Shown in pieces: positions 1-10,917 of a stretch of DNA of 64,000 bases. Position 1 is the first letter of the stretch; each line of letters begins with the position of its first letter. The position numbers and the translations under genes are program-made. Source of the DNA: Narthecium ossifragum (Eukaryota > Streptophyta > Magnoliopsida > Dioscoreales > Nartheciaceae); contig OY986971.1 of NCBI GenBank assembly GCA_963920575.1, positions 25,004,145 through 25,068,144 on the forward strand, in the 5' to 3' direction. The notes beneath the pieces were generated by a model. It was not told the origin of the DNA and ran no database searches. It worked only from the letters and a program-made list of their open reading frames with translations.

Positions 1-1199
1 TTGTTTTTGGGTTTTCTCTAGATCTAGCCGTTAAATCTTTGTGTTGTTAGATTCCTCATGCTTAGTAGAATTTCTGGTATAAATTTCATAAGCTTTGGTT
101 GAGATCTTAGTAGGATATATGCATGATTAATCTCGGATTTTCCGATTTCTGCTGTTCTTGAAGAACAGCCGGCTTACGGCGCATTTTCCGGCCAGTACGT
201 GCATGTTCTTGGGTTGTGATGAACATAAGAGTCGTAGATCTTGGAATCAACTCTTTAACCCAACTGATTTCATATTTTTCCGATTTTCCTAAGATTTTTT
301 ATGAATTTATTACTGGAGGGCTGCGTTGCAGCAATTAATTGGTAAGTTAGTTTGATTAACGGTTTTGATTAGTGGTTTTCCGTTAATCCAACCGTTGGAT
401 GATTATGGATTTTGGATATGTTGATTCGGGTATGTAGATCTACTGATGGCTAAGTTGGATCTTGAATCCGATGTCATTTGAATGTCGGATCGACGGGATC
501 AATTAGCCTCTAAGTAGAGGTTTTGGGTGTTTTGAATATAATATTATATTTCGGATTATAATATTATATTGTTTACTGTTCATCATCATTTTCGGGGTTG
601 CTTCCCGTTGCAGGAGTCCGCGGTTGACGGTCGTGGTACCGTCGTAATGCCGGGACTCGCTGCGGATCGGCTAGCAGCGGTTGGTTGTACCGCTGCAGCG
701 ATCCGGTTGACTTATATGCTGCTTTGACATACTGTTGCATGCCTATCTCCTGTTAGTGTATGTTCATAGCATGCATCCTCTGTTGTGCATTAGTTGCATT
801 GGTTAGGGCGTGGGTGATCTGTGGGTCGCCGTCCCGAGGCTGGAAGCTCGGATTTAGCCCTAGGACCGGGATTGGGTAGTTTGGACCCGGTTCGAATTGT
901 GGTGTGCAGTCAAACTTGATGATAGGCTTAGATGACTGGTACACCTGTTGCTTGATGATTGTAGAGGTCGTGTCGGCCTCGAGTCGGATGCTGAGGTGTA
1001 GCCGGTGTTCCACTGTGTTGACTCTTGAGTGGAGGAGTTGCCTACTCAGCGGTGTCTTTTCCCGCCTGCAGTGGTGATACGAGTCGATCCGACTCGACCA
1101 ACTGGATCCGAACCCAGAAGAGGAACCAAACTGGTTCAGCCTCTTTCCTAGTTTGACTTGGACTTCCCTAGTTCAAACTAGAGTATTTAATTAGTATTT
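1..1199 (+). mobile_element. Gypsy-like LTR, part left of the copia insertion
   Basis: No gene is visible here. The stretch continues after the copia element at 10918, so 1-1199 plus 10918-12682 form one older element split by that insertion. Bases about 735-900 resemble, in reverse, bases about 22890-23010, which ties it to the LTR-like element at 22086-23808. A short duplicated AT palindrome (ataatattat) lies at about 536-572. The left end of the element is outside the window, so the family is inferred only from the right terminus at 12682. Confidence 0.55.
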
Positions 1200-2383
1200 T
1201 GATGGTCCAAGAGGGGGGTGAATTGGACTCTTTTCGAAAAACTAGATTGATGAAAAATTCAGATAGAAGGGGATCTAACAGCTAGAATGCTTGTAAACAA
1301 AATGAAACTTAACTATAATAGCATGCAAGCATTAACTGAAAGAAGAGTAAGAGAGATGACACCGATTTATAGTGGTTCGACCCAACTCTTGGTCTACGTC
1401 CACTTCTCTCAAGGCTCCCCTTGAGGTTCCACTACTTGCAAATCCCTTACAAGCTTTTCCTCCAAGCTTTCTGGTGCTTGGTGACCTTACAATCACAGCC
1501 ACTTGCTGTTTGAACAACTCTCAAGATACTTCTTCACACTTGAAGAAGGTTTACAAAGGTTTTAGCTCAAGGAGAATAAGTAGAAATCTTTCCTAGAACT
1601 TGCTCAAATGATCTCAATAATAATGATAAAAGTTGTGGCAAGTTTACATGAAGAGACTACTTATAGATGGGCTTCAACCAGCTCAACAAGAAGCCCCAAC
1701 GGCTCCCTGCAACTCTCCAACGGCTAGTTTTTTTTACTCTGCGCGCTCCTGGCGGTCGATCCGTCCATCGTCCGTCACGTATAAAAAACTCAGCCTCTTT
1801 GGTCGACGGTCGATCCACGCATCGTCCGTCGCTTTCACGGTCGACCGTGACATCGACCGTCACATCGTCCGTGAGCCTCTGTTGAGAAGATCGCTTCCCA
1901 GGGTCGATGCTCCGATCGACCGTCGCTCCTTGAGTTTTCTTCATGTATGCGCCACGGTCGACCGCCGCATCGACCGTCGCATCGACCGTCGCATCGACCG
2001 TCCGTCTCTGTGAAGAAAAATGCTTCTCAGGGTCGATGCATCGATCGACCGTCGCATCTTCACATTCTTCATTAATGCGCCACGGTCGACCGCCACATCG
2101 ACCGTCGCATCGTCCGTGAGCCTCTGTCAAGAAAAACGCTTCCGACGGTCGATGCACCGATCGACCGTCGCGTCAATACGCACATGGCCAAGTGTGAAGC
2201 ATTCATCACGATCGATCCATGGATCGACCGTCCCATTCCCACGGTCGATCCTTGCATCGACCATGAGTACAAAATAGCTTGAATATTGAATTTAATATCT
2301 CCAATTAAAGGGGTAATAATATTATACATATATTTTATCATTTAATATATATTGGCATCATCAAAACAAGGTTTGGATCAACA
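1200..2383 (-). repeat. 3' LTR of the copia element
   Basis: This is a direct repeat of 9740-10912, bounded by TGATGG...ATCAACA on the plus strand. A TATA-like CTATAAAT lies on the minus strand at 1365-1372. Bases about 1748-2271 are packed with GGTCGA/TCGACC motifs. One stretch near 1960-2000 has three gcatcgaccgtc units where the other LTR has two, which explains most of the 11-bp length difference. Confidence 0.95.
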
Positions 2384-2384
2384 A

Positions 2385-2397
2385 TCTCCCCCTTTTT
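2385..2397 (-). other. Polypurine tract
   Basis: The minus strand reads AAAAAGGGGGAGA immediately before the 3' LTR. This is the expected plus-strand primer for reverse transcription. Confidence 0.88.
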
Positions 2398-2905
2398 GAT
2401 GATGACAATCCTTTTAAATGTGATGATAAAATATCTTGACTCCCCCTTAATCAATGCATCCTTTTCTTTCAAAAAATATGTTCTAAAGTCAGTTTTCAAG
2501 ATGCACACAAGTCATATATCTTTAAAATGATATTAAAAGTTCCATTTAAGATATGTTGACATAATAGTTTGGATTTTAGCATGTTCACTTCTTTTCAATA
2601 ATGACATTTATGCTTTCATGAAGTGATTTCATATGGAATTATAACATAGTAACATTCTATTGATACATCAAGCAATTATCCAAACACAACTTCATTTCAT
2701 TCAAAAGGTTCCAACATTTCCATACAACTTCCATTCAAAATCATTTGGAAAACTTTGAACTTACAAGGCTTTCAATTCAAAACAAAGTTTTTCAAAATAC
2801 AAAAGTAAGAAATGTAGAAATGTAGGGCTTTGACATTCATCACACTTCACTTTTTCTCCCCCTTTGGCATTATCAAAAAGAGGTAAGGAGGATTAGGATC
2901 AATCA
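2398..2905. other. Untranslated 3' internal region of the copia element
   Basis: About 500 bp of AT-rich sequence lie between the polypurine tract and the third ORF. I see no ORF, motif or repeat in it. Confidence 0.6.
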
Positions 2906-4135
2906 CTAGAGGCTTTCTGAAGGAGTGCTAGGTGGAAATTCAGTCTTGATGTAGGTGAAGATCTCATCAAGTTGCTGAGACACTTTGGCTTGATCTCCGG
3001 TGATGTTCGCTTGGGAAGTCTTGATGTCTTCTAGACTCATTTCCATTCTCCCCATTCTAGCTTCAAGATCATCAAGCCTTTGTGTCGTGGTTCGACGAAC
3101 TCGGCTACTAGAGGCTTCTCCCTGATGTTCTTCAAGCAAAGGCTCTCCCCCTATATTTTCTTCTCCATGCTCTTCTTGAGGCTCATCATCCTCATCGGCA
3201 CTGAGCTGAGGCCAACCGAGGCCTAAAGCTCGTTTGGCGGCCTTCATCCTCTTGTAGGTGGATTTGTTGAAGGGTTGGGAAAGGGGTTTGCGTTCATCCT
3301 CGGCTAGGTTTAGGGTGAGGGCTTTGAAAATGTTTGTTAGGAGCCCCCCAAAAGGAAGTGATTGCCTAGCATTTAGATTTAGCATTTCCTTGATAATTAG
3401 ATAGCCTAGGTTTAGAGGTTTTCTCCTAACCATGCAAGAAAGAACATAGGCATGGATAGGTTTCAGATTATCATGATGGCCAAGCTTGGGAAATAGGTTT
3501 GTTCCTAGGAAGTGGGCAAGCTCCCTAAATTGTTGGTTGAGGCTATTTAGTTCTATAGGTATTTTCTCAACTAGTAGAGGCTTGAGGATTGCCTTTCTCC
3601 CTAGTTTATCATGATCAGCTCTATTTAGATCCTCATGGGAAGTGAAGTAAATGCACTCTCCTGAATTAGGTGCATTAAGTAGCTCATTTAACCATTCTAT
3701 GGTAATTTTGATTTCATTACCATAGACATAGCTAGTAATGGCTACATATCCCTCATCATCTATATCCTCACTCATATTGCAATAAAAATACCTAATCATT
3801 TCAGGATAGATGTATTGAGGCATCTCTAGGAATTTGTCCCATCCCATATCAGTGAAGAATCTCTCAACTACATGTTTTTTGTTTAAGGGCAATTGTAAGG
3901 CTCTACCCGAGACTACGAACTTATCCTTAAAATCAGGCCAGGATTTATACCTCTCCATATCTAGGAAGAAGTACTCGTCGTAGGAGGGGGTAGGTTGAGG
4001 ATTGGATGAAGAACCTCCTTGAGTTCCTTTAGCTTTCTTGGACCCGGCTTGCTTCTTTGGTGCTGCCTTCTTCCGTTTCCCAGGTGAACTTGGTTCCTCA
4101 GGTGGTGGAGGGCCAACATTCTTAGTACGAGGCAT
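2906..4135 (-). CDS. Third ORF of the copia element (putative plant transposon protein domain)
   Basis: This is an uninterrupted 409-codon ORF between pol and the 3' LTR, in the place where SIRE-type elements carry an envelope-like or other extra gene. The N-terminus is rich in proline and lysine, with a nuclear-localisation-like KRKKAAPKKQ near residue 20. Residues about 55-300 resemble the 'putative plant transposon protein' domain common in plant retroelement ORFs (YKSWPDFKDKFVV, ERFFTDMGWDKFL). The C-terminus (about 345-400) is a heptad-rich coiled coil ending in a T/P-rich tail. I see no signal peptide or membrane anchor, so an envelope role has no support here. It is intact while gag and pol are broken. 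The function is unknown. Confidence 0.75.
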   Translation of the reverse strand: MPRTKNVGPPPPEEPSSPGKRKKAAPKKQAGSKKAKGTQGGSSSNPQPTPSYDEYFFLDMERYKSWPDFKDKFVVSGRALQLPLNKKHVVERFFTDMGWDKFLEMPQYIYPEMIRYFYCNMSEDIDDEGYVAITSYVYGNEIKITIEWLNELLNAPNSGECIYFTSHEDLNRADHDKLGRKAILKPLLVEKIPIELNSLNQQFRELAHFLGTNLFPKLGHHDNLKPIHAYVLSCMVRRKPLNLGYLIIKEMLNLNARQSLPFGGLLTNIFKALTLNLAEDERKPLSQPFNKSTYKRMKAAKRALGLGWPQLSADEDDEPQEEHGEENIGGEPLLEEHQGEASSSRVRRTTTQRLDDLEARMGRMEMSLEDIKTSQANITGDQAKVSQQLDEIFTYIKTEFPPSTPSESL

Positions 4136-4223
4136 CTCCAGCTTGTTAGGGTTTTGAGTGGGGAAGAGGAGATCGGCTTGAGAGAGAGGAGGAGGAGCTT
4201 GGCGGACGTTTTGAGGACTTAGG

Positions 4224-4582
4224 GCACGGTCGAACCAGGGAGATGAATGAAGGGTGATCGGGAGTTATAAAGGGAGATTTGAGTGGAAAATACGAAAAAG
4301 CCCCGACTTAAGTTGTCACACGGGTCGTGGCGGTCGACCGTAGGAACTTGGCGGTCGACCGTCGCGAGCATTGTGTTTAAAAAGAACGTCGCACGGTCGA
4401 TCCGAATACTTGGCGGTCGACCGTCGCACATATTTTGTCGCACGGTCGATCCAACGAAGTTGGCGGTCGACCGTGGCACACAATGGGTCTGAAAGTTACA
4501 TCCCACGGTCGATCCGAAAACTTTGCGGTCGACCGTCCAGTGCGAAGGTACGCACGGTCGACCGTCAAGAAGGCTGGATCGA
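4224..4582. repeat. Palindrome array between pol and the third ORF
   Basis: Copies of the palindrome gCGGTCGACCGt alternate with the half-matching cacggtcgatcc at a spacing of about 50-60 bp: cggtcgaccgt near 4331, 4351, 4414, 4464, 4526 and 4555, and cggtcgatcc near 4395, 4443 and 4505. The motif matches that in the LTRs. The rest of the 4136-4798 spacer is AT-rich and shows nothing else. Confidence 0.85.
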
Positions 4583-4798
4583 CAGTCATCCCCAGAAAGT
4601 GAGTTTTGAAATTCAATTTAAAATCATTTTTAAATCAAAACATCACAAATCTTTGCAAGCACGTGTAACTAAATATTATGAGACAAAAATTACTCATTAA
4701 TCATAATATTAACTTAATTTACCAAAATTGAGCATTCAAGTAGAATATGGTATGAAAAGCAGTTAAAGAAGTGACCATACCTTTTCCTTTTAGCTCCT

Positions 4799-7700
4799 TT
4801 ATTTTGGACATCCATTGGACATCCCAAGCTCCCTTAGTAGATAGAGAATTCTGTCTTCACTCAAGGGTTTAGTTAGAATATCTGCAATTTGATGTTCGGT
4901 GCTAACAAACTCAAGTGCAATATCTACTTTTTGTGCATGATCACGAAGGAAATGATGTCTAATTTCTATGTGTTTTGTTCTAGAATGCAAGATGGGATTT
5001 TTAGATAAGTTTATGGCACTAGTGTTGTCACATCTAATGGGCATTTTGCCTACATGAATTTCATAATCTTCCAATTGCATTTTCATCCAAAGCAATTGTG
5101 CACAACAACTACCCGCCGCAATATATTCCGCTTCGGCGGTGGATAAAGCAACTGAATTTTGCTTCTTAGAAAACCAAGAAACAAGTGCATGACCAAGAAA
5201 GTGACATGTGCCACTTGTGCTTTTTCTATCAAGTCTACATCCGGCAAAATCCGCATCGGAGTAGCCAATTAGATCAAAAGATGATCTTCTAGGATACCAC
5301 AAACCATAATTTTGGGTTCCTATTAGATATCTAAAGATCCTCTTGACCGCAACTAAATGAGATTCCTTAGGACATGATTGATATCTTGCACAAAGGCAAA
5401 CACTAAACATGATGTCCGGCCTACTAGCGGTCAAATAGAGTAAAGAACCAATCATCCCTCTATAAAGTGTTTGTTCAACGGGTTTCCCATCTTCATCCTT
5501 GTCTAGCTTTAGTGTTGTACACATGGGGGTTCTATAAATTTTGGATTCTACAAAATCATATTTCTTGAGTAGGTCTCTAGTGTATTTAGCTTGATTAATA
5601 AAGATCCCTCCTCGAGTTTGCATGATTTATAAACCAAGAAAATAATTGAGTTCACCCATTAAACTCATTTCAAACTCACTTTGCATGCATGTGGAAAATT
5701 CTTCACAAAGTTTATCATTTGTAGAACCAAAAATGATATCATCAACATAAATTTGAACCAAGAGCAAGTCTTTGCCTTTTGATTTGGTAAACAATGTAGT
5801 ATCAATTTTTCCTCTACAAAAATCATTATCCATCAAGAATTTGCTAAGCCTTTCATACCAAGCTCTAGGAGCTTGTTTTAATCCATATAAGGCTTTAGTG
5901 AGTTTGAATACATGATCCCTCAATTTATAGTCTTCAAAACCGGGGGGTTGTTCAACATAGACTTCTTCTTTTAGTAAACCATTCAAGAAGGCACTCTTAA
6001 CATCCATTTGATATAATTTGAAATCTTTGTAAGATGCAAAAGCTAGAAGTAGTCTTATTGCCTCAAGTCTAGCTACCGGTGCAAAAGTCTCATCAAAATC
6101 AATTCCTTCTTGTTGATTGAACCCTTTTGCAACTAGTCTAGCTTTATTCCTTGTAATTGTTCCCGATTCATCCATCTTGTTTCTAAACACCCATTTAGTA
6201 CCTATAACGGGATGATCATGAGGTCTAGGTACCAAATTCCAAACTTCATTTCTTTCAAATTGATTCAACTCTTCTTGCATTGCTAGGATCCAATGATCAT
6301 CCTCTAGTGCTTCCTCTATCGTTTTAGGCTCAATTTGAGATAGGAAGGCTAGATTTGCACAAGTATTCAATGAAGATCTAGTTTGGATTCCTCTTGATGG
6401 TTCACCAATTATTAATTCCTTTGGGTGCGAAGATGCATACTTCCAATCCTTTGGCAACTCATGATGTTGATCACTAGGTATAATCTCAAGAGATTCCTCA
6501 AATCTAACATTCAATTCTTCAACATCATTTTGGGTTTCATCCAATAAGTCTTTTGATTTGTCATTTTGAATTTCCTCATCTTTACCATTATCAATTCTAT
6601 TAGGAACTAAAATCATTTCATCAAATGTCACATGCATTGATTCTTCAACCACCAAAGTCCTTTTATTGAATACTCTATAACTCTTACTTCTTCCCGAATA
6701 CCCAAGAAAGACTCCTTCATCGGATCTAGCATCAAATTTTCCAAGAGTATCCTTGCCATTGTTCAAGATAAAACATTTACACCCAAAAGCTCTAAAGTAC
6801 CCAATATTTGGAATTCTTCCTTTCCAAAGCTCATAGGGGGTTTTCTTCAAGATAGGTCTCAAGGTTACTCTATTTATCACATGGCAAGAGGTGTTGATTG
6901 CTTCGGCCCAAAAATACTTGGGAAGATTATTTTCACATAATAAAGTTCTAGCCATGTCTTGTAGGGTTCTATTCTTCCTTTCAACAACACCATTTTGTTG
7001 AGGGGTTTTAGGTGAAGAGAAGTTATGGGAAATCCCGTTGTCATTACAAAACTTTTCTAGAATGGAGTTCTTGAATTCTCCTCCATTATCACTTCTAATG
7101 CATGTAATGAGAATACCTTTCTCATTTTGGACTCTTCTACAAAAGTTGGTGAATTCCTCAAAGACTTCATCTTTGTGTGCAAGGAAAATCACCCATGTGA
7201 ATCTAGTGTAGTCATCTACTAACACAAATCCATATGAGCTACCACCTAAGCTAGTTGGTTTAGTAGGCCCAAAAAGGTCCATATGAATCAGTTCTAGTGC
7301 TCTTGTGGTAGAAACTACATCTTTAGACTTGAAAGAGGATTTTACTTGTTTTCCTCTTTGACATGCATCACAAATCTTGTCTTTCTCAAATTTGATCTTG
7401 GGAAGTCCAAGAACAAGGTCTTTTCGAGAAAGTTTGGATATTAAATCCATGTGAGCATGCCCAAGCCTTCTATGCCATAACCAAGAATTTTCATTTAAAG
7501 CACTAAGACATAGATCATCATGGCAAACAAGATCATTAAGATAAAATGTGTATACATTACCATCACGATGTCCTACTAGCAAGATTTTATCACTATGAGC
7601 ATTTTTAACATAGCATTTTGAATCTTCAAAAATAACTTTGTTACCTCTATCACATAGTTGACTAATGCTAAGTAAGTTATGCTTCAAACCTTCAACTAAG

Positions 7701-7909
7701 AGAACATTTTCAATAATAATGAAAGAGGTTTTACCAATATTGCCAATGCCAATAATTTTTCCTTTTCCATTATCGCCAAAAGTCACTATTCCTCCATCTT
7801 TAGGTTGAAGGGTTGAGAACATGCTCCTTTCACCCGTCATATGTCTTGAGCATCCACTATCAAGGTACCATCTTTTAGCCTTTGAGTTGGTCTTGATCTT
7901 GGATCTCAT
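4799..7909 (-). pseudogene. pol: Copia pol polyprotein, one in-frame stop
   Basis: The single frame holds an aspartic protease (DSG within [13 protein letters not shown]), the integrase zinc-binding HHCC region (WHRRLGH, CDAC), the integrase catalytic core ([22 protein letters not shown]), reverse transcriptase ([19 protein letters not shown], catalytic YVDD) and RNase H (SDADFAG, STAEAEYIA, TKHIEIRHHF). The order protease, integrase, RT, RNase H defines Ty1/copia. A TAA at 5627-5629 interrupts the frame between RT and RNase H, and the frame continues directly at the next codon. I chose the ATG at 7907-7909, although the natural product may be made with Gag. The integrase and RT active-site residues I can check are present, so the stop is the only obvious lesion. 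Confidence 0.92.
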
Positions 7910-7929
7910 GCAATCCTACAAATAGGAGA

Positions 7930-9675
7930 TCAAACCTTGATTTTTGGTACCCAAATCTTTTTGGGTCCATTTGCATTAGTACTATGCATAAGAGAAGAAG
8001 AATATCTAGGTGACCAGATTTTCTTAGCATTAGCATTCTTCATGAGATAGCAACTAGGTGCAATGTGACCTACTTTGCAACAATAATGACATGTAGGTCC
8101 TTGTGTTACCTTAGGAGGATGAGAAGAAGCTTTAATAAAGTTAGTCTTCTTTTGGTTGTTCACCTTCCTAGGGCTGTAGCCAATTCCTTCCTTGTTCAAG
8201 GAGTTCCTTTGGCTATCAAGGATCTCATCTAGTTTATCTCTACTCTTCACAAATTTGGCTATAGTGATTTTTAGGTCATTAACCTCTAGAGTGAGATCTC
8301 TCTTGGATTTCCTCAAGAAGATAAGTTTTCTTTGCATATCATAATTTGTATTTTTCAATATGGTGAGCTCATATTGAGTGTCCTTGAGTTCATCCTCAAG
8401 TGTGTCATTTGTGTCACAAGACTTGTTCTCTAGCATGCATTTATTTTCTTTTCCTAAAGTTTCAATCTTATGCATGGCATCTACTTTTTCTTCTTCTACT
8501 TTCTTCAAGTCCTTACAATTAGCATAGTATTTCTTTTTCAGGAATTTGAAATCATTTGCTAAAGCATGATAAGCATCAAAGAGTTGTTCAAATGCAAGCT
8601 CATCCTCTACCTCATTTTGTTCTTCTTCCTCATCTCCATGTGCCATTAAGCATATGTTGGCTACCTCTTGTTCTTCATCATCGGATGAAGTCTCCACATC
8701 GCTTTCTCCCCAAGTAGCCACCATTGCCTTCCTACTATTGAACTCCTTCCTTGAAGGCTTCTTGAGTTGAGGACATTCAAGCTTGATGTGTCCGGGCTTC
8801 CTACACTCATAACATATTATTTCATTTGAGTTAGAAGAAGTAGGTTTATACCTTTCACATTTGAAGAATTTCTTCTTGAAGAATTTCTTTCCTCCTTGGC
8901 GTTTGAAAATCTTTTGTATTTTCCTTGATATCATTGCCAACTCCTCATCGTCGTCTCCATCGCTTGAATCGGATGAGTCTTTGCTAGATGATTTGAAGGC
9001 AACCGTTTTCTTCTTTTTGTCTCCCTCTTCGTTGCTCCTCTTCAAATTCATCTCATAGGTCATGAGGGAACCCATGAGCTCATCTAGTGACAATTTGGAT
9101 AGATCCTTGGCTTCTTCTATCGCTGTCACTTTGGGATCCCACGACTTAGGTAGACACCTAAGGATCTTTCTCACAATCTCATCATTAGCATAAGTTCTTC
9201 CAAGAGATTCAAGCATATTTAATATGTTATTAAAACGTGTAAACATCTCACTAATAGTCTCATCATTCTTCATGCAAAATAATTCATACTCATGTACTAG
9301 CATACTTATCTTTGACTCTTTAACCCGGCTAGTTCCCTCATATGTAACCTCAAGCTTATCCTATATCTCCTTTGCTGATTTGCATGTGGAGACTCTATTG
9401 AATTCACTAGGGTTAAGGGCACAAAATAGAAAGCTTTTGGCCTTGGCATTAATTTGAAGGTTTTTGAGGTCAATTGGGGTGTAGTCACTCTTTGTCTTTG
9501 GGACATCTTTCCCATCAACAGTTTTGGTCGGGACATAAGGTCCATCCTCAATTACTAACCATGCCTCATAGTCCATGGATTGAACAAAGATTTCCATCTT
9601 TGTTTTTCAATAATTGTAATTAGAACCATTGAAGTAGGGTGGCCTATTGGTAGCTTGTCCCTCTATGTTTTCCAT
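7930..9675 (-). pseudogene. gag: Copia gag polyprotein, two in-frame stops
   Basis: The capsid/nucleocapsid protein packages the element RNA into cytoplasmic particles. The first ATG is at 9673-9675, and the frame stays open to 7930 except for TGA at 9607-9609 and TAG at 9361-9363. Both stops sit where tryptophan is usual in this family, but that is from memory. The capsid (UBN2-like) part follows the stops. Near 8815 and 8080 are two CCHC zinc knuckles, CYECRKPGHIKLEC and CHYCCKVGHIAPSC. Between them lies a long acidic, lysine-rich coiled-coil stretch. The frame ends 20 bp before pol and in a different frame, so pol expression would need frameshifting, readthrough or a separate start. The body after the second stop is 457 codons long. 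Confidence 0.85.
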
Positions 9676-9725
9676 GTCTAGAAAGGATCCTCTAAGGGTT
9701 GTTACACCACTAAATTAGAGACCTA

Positions 9726-9737
9726 GCTCTGATACCA
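9726..9737 (-). other. Primer binding site (initiator tRNA-Met)
   Basis: Two bases inside the 5' LTR the minus strand reads TGGTATCAGAGC. This is the standard plant Ty1/copia primer site complementary to the 3' end of initiator tRNA-Met. It fixes the element's orientation. Confidence 0.93.
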
Positions 9738-9739
9738 AT

Positions 9740-10912
9740 TGATGGTCCAAGAGGGGGGTGAATTGGACTCTTTTCGAAAAACTAGATTGATGGAAAATTC
9801 AGATAGAAGGGGATCTAACAGCTAGAATGCTTGTAAACAAAATGAAACTCAACTATAATAGCATGCAAGCATTAACTGAAAGAAGAGTAAGAGAGATGAC
9901 ACCGATTTATAGTGGTTCGACCCAACTCTTGGTCTACGTCCACTTCTCTCAAGGCTCCCCTTGAGGTTCCACTACTTGCAAATCCCTTACAAGCTTTTCC
10001 TCCAAGCTTTCTGGTGCTTGGTGACCTTACAATCACAGCCACTTGCTGTTTGAACAACTCTCAAGATACTTCTTCACACTTGAAGAATGTTTACAAAGGT
10101 TTTAGCTCAAGGAGAATAAGTAGAAATCTTTCCTAGAACTTGCTCAAATGATCTCAATAATAATGATAAAAGTTGTGGCAAGTTTACATGAAGAGACTAC
10201 TTATAGATGGGCTTCAACCAGCTCAACAAGAAGCCCCAACGGCTCCCTGCAACTCTCCAACGGCTAGTTTTTTTTTTCTCTGCGCGCTCCTGGCGGTCGA
10301 TCCGTCCATTATCCGTCACGTATAAAAAACTCAGCCTCTTTGGTCGACGGTCGATCCACGCATCGTCCGTCGCTTTCACGGTCGACCGTGACATCGACCG
10401 TCACATCGTCCGTGAGCCTCTGTTGAGAAGATCGCTTCCCAGGGTCGATGCTCCGATCGACCGTCGCTCCTTGAGTTTTCTTCATGTATGCGCCACGGTC
10501 GACCGCCGCATCGACCGTCGCATCGACCGTCCGTCTCTGTGAAGAAAAATGCTTCTCAGGGTCGATGCATCGATCGACCGTCGCATCTTCACATTCTTCA
10601 TTAATGCGCCACGGTCGACCGCCACATCGACCGTCGCATCGTCCGTGAGCCTCTATCAAGAAAAACGCTTCCGACGGTCGATGCACCGATCGACCGTCGC
10701 GTCAATACGCACATGGCCAAGTGTGAAGCATTCATCACGGTCGATCCATGGATCGACCGTCCCATTCCCACGGTCGATCCTTGCATCGACCGTGAGTACA
10801 AAATAGCTTGAATATTGAATTTAATATCTCCAATTAAAGGGGTAATAATATTATACATATATTTTATCATTTAATATATATTGGCATCATCAAAACAAGG
10901 TTTGGATCAACA
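9740..10912 (-). repeat. 5' LTR of the copia element
   Basis: This is the upstream LTR for minus-strand transcription. A TATA-like CTATAAAT at 9905-9912 is the likely promoter core, and the matching site exists in the other LTR. The palindrome array is at about 10285-10797. The terminus next to the target duplication is ...atcaaca at 10912. Confidence 0.95.
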
Positions 10913-10917
10913 TATTT

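Larger units (their letters stand above)
1200..10912 (-). mobile_element. Complete SIRE/Maximus-type Ty1/copia LTR retrotransposon
   Basis: A 9713-bp element lies on the minus strand, flanked by the 5-bp direct duplication tattt (1195-1199 and 10913-10917). It starts and ends TG...CA and has two LTRs of 1184 and 1173 bp. In transcription order it carries the 5' LTR, a tRNA-iMet primer site, gag, pol (protease, integrase, reverse transcriptase, RNase H), a palindrome-rich spacer, a third ORF, a polypurine tract and the 3' LTR. The integrase-before-RT order makes it Ty1/copia. Its large size and the extra ORF behind pol fit the SIRE/Maximus lineage. Gag holds two in-frame stops and pol holds one, so this copy is probably not autonomous. 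The LTRs differ by roughly ten substitutions and one 12-bp unit by my count, so the insertion is young. Confidence 0.93.

Noticed and set aside
1748..2271. CRISPR-like pattern of short repeats with spacers
   Set aside because: The host is a plant nuclear genome, the spacing is irregular, the motif is palindromic and degenerate, and it lies within an LTR.
1633..2341. Several overlapping open frames on both strands with VDRRIDR-like repeats
   Set aside because: They are translations of the palindrome array inside an LTR and recur identically at 10197-10870. They have no independent coding evidence.
2906..4135. Calling the third ORF an envelope gene
   Set aside because: No signal peptide, membrane anchor or cleavage site is visible. 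Position alone does not justify the name.
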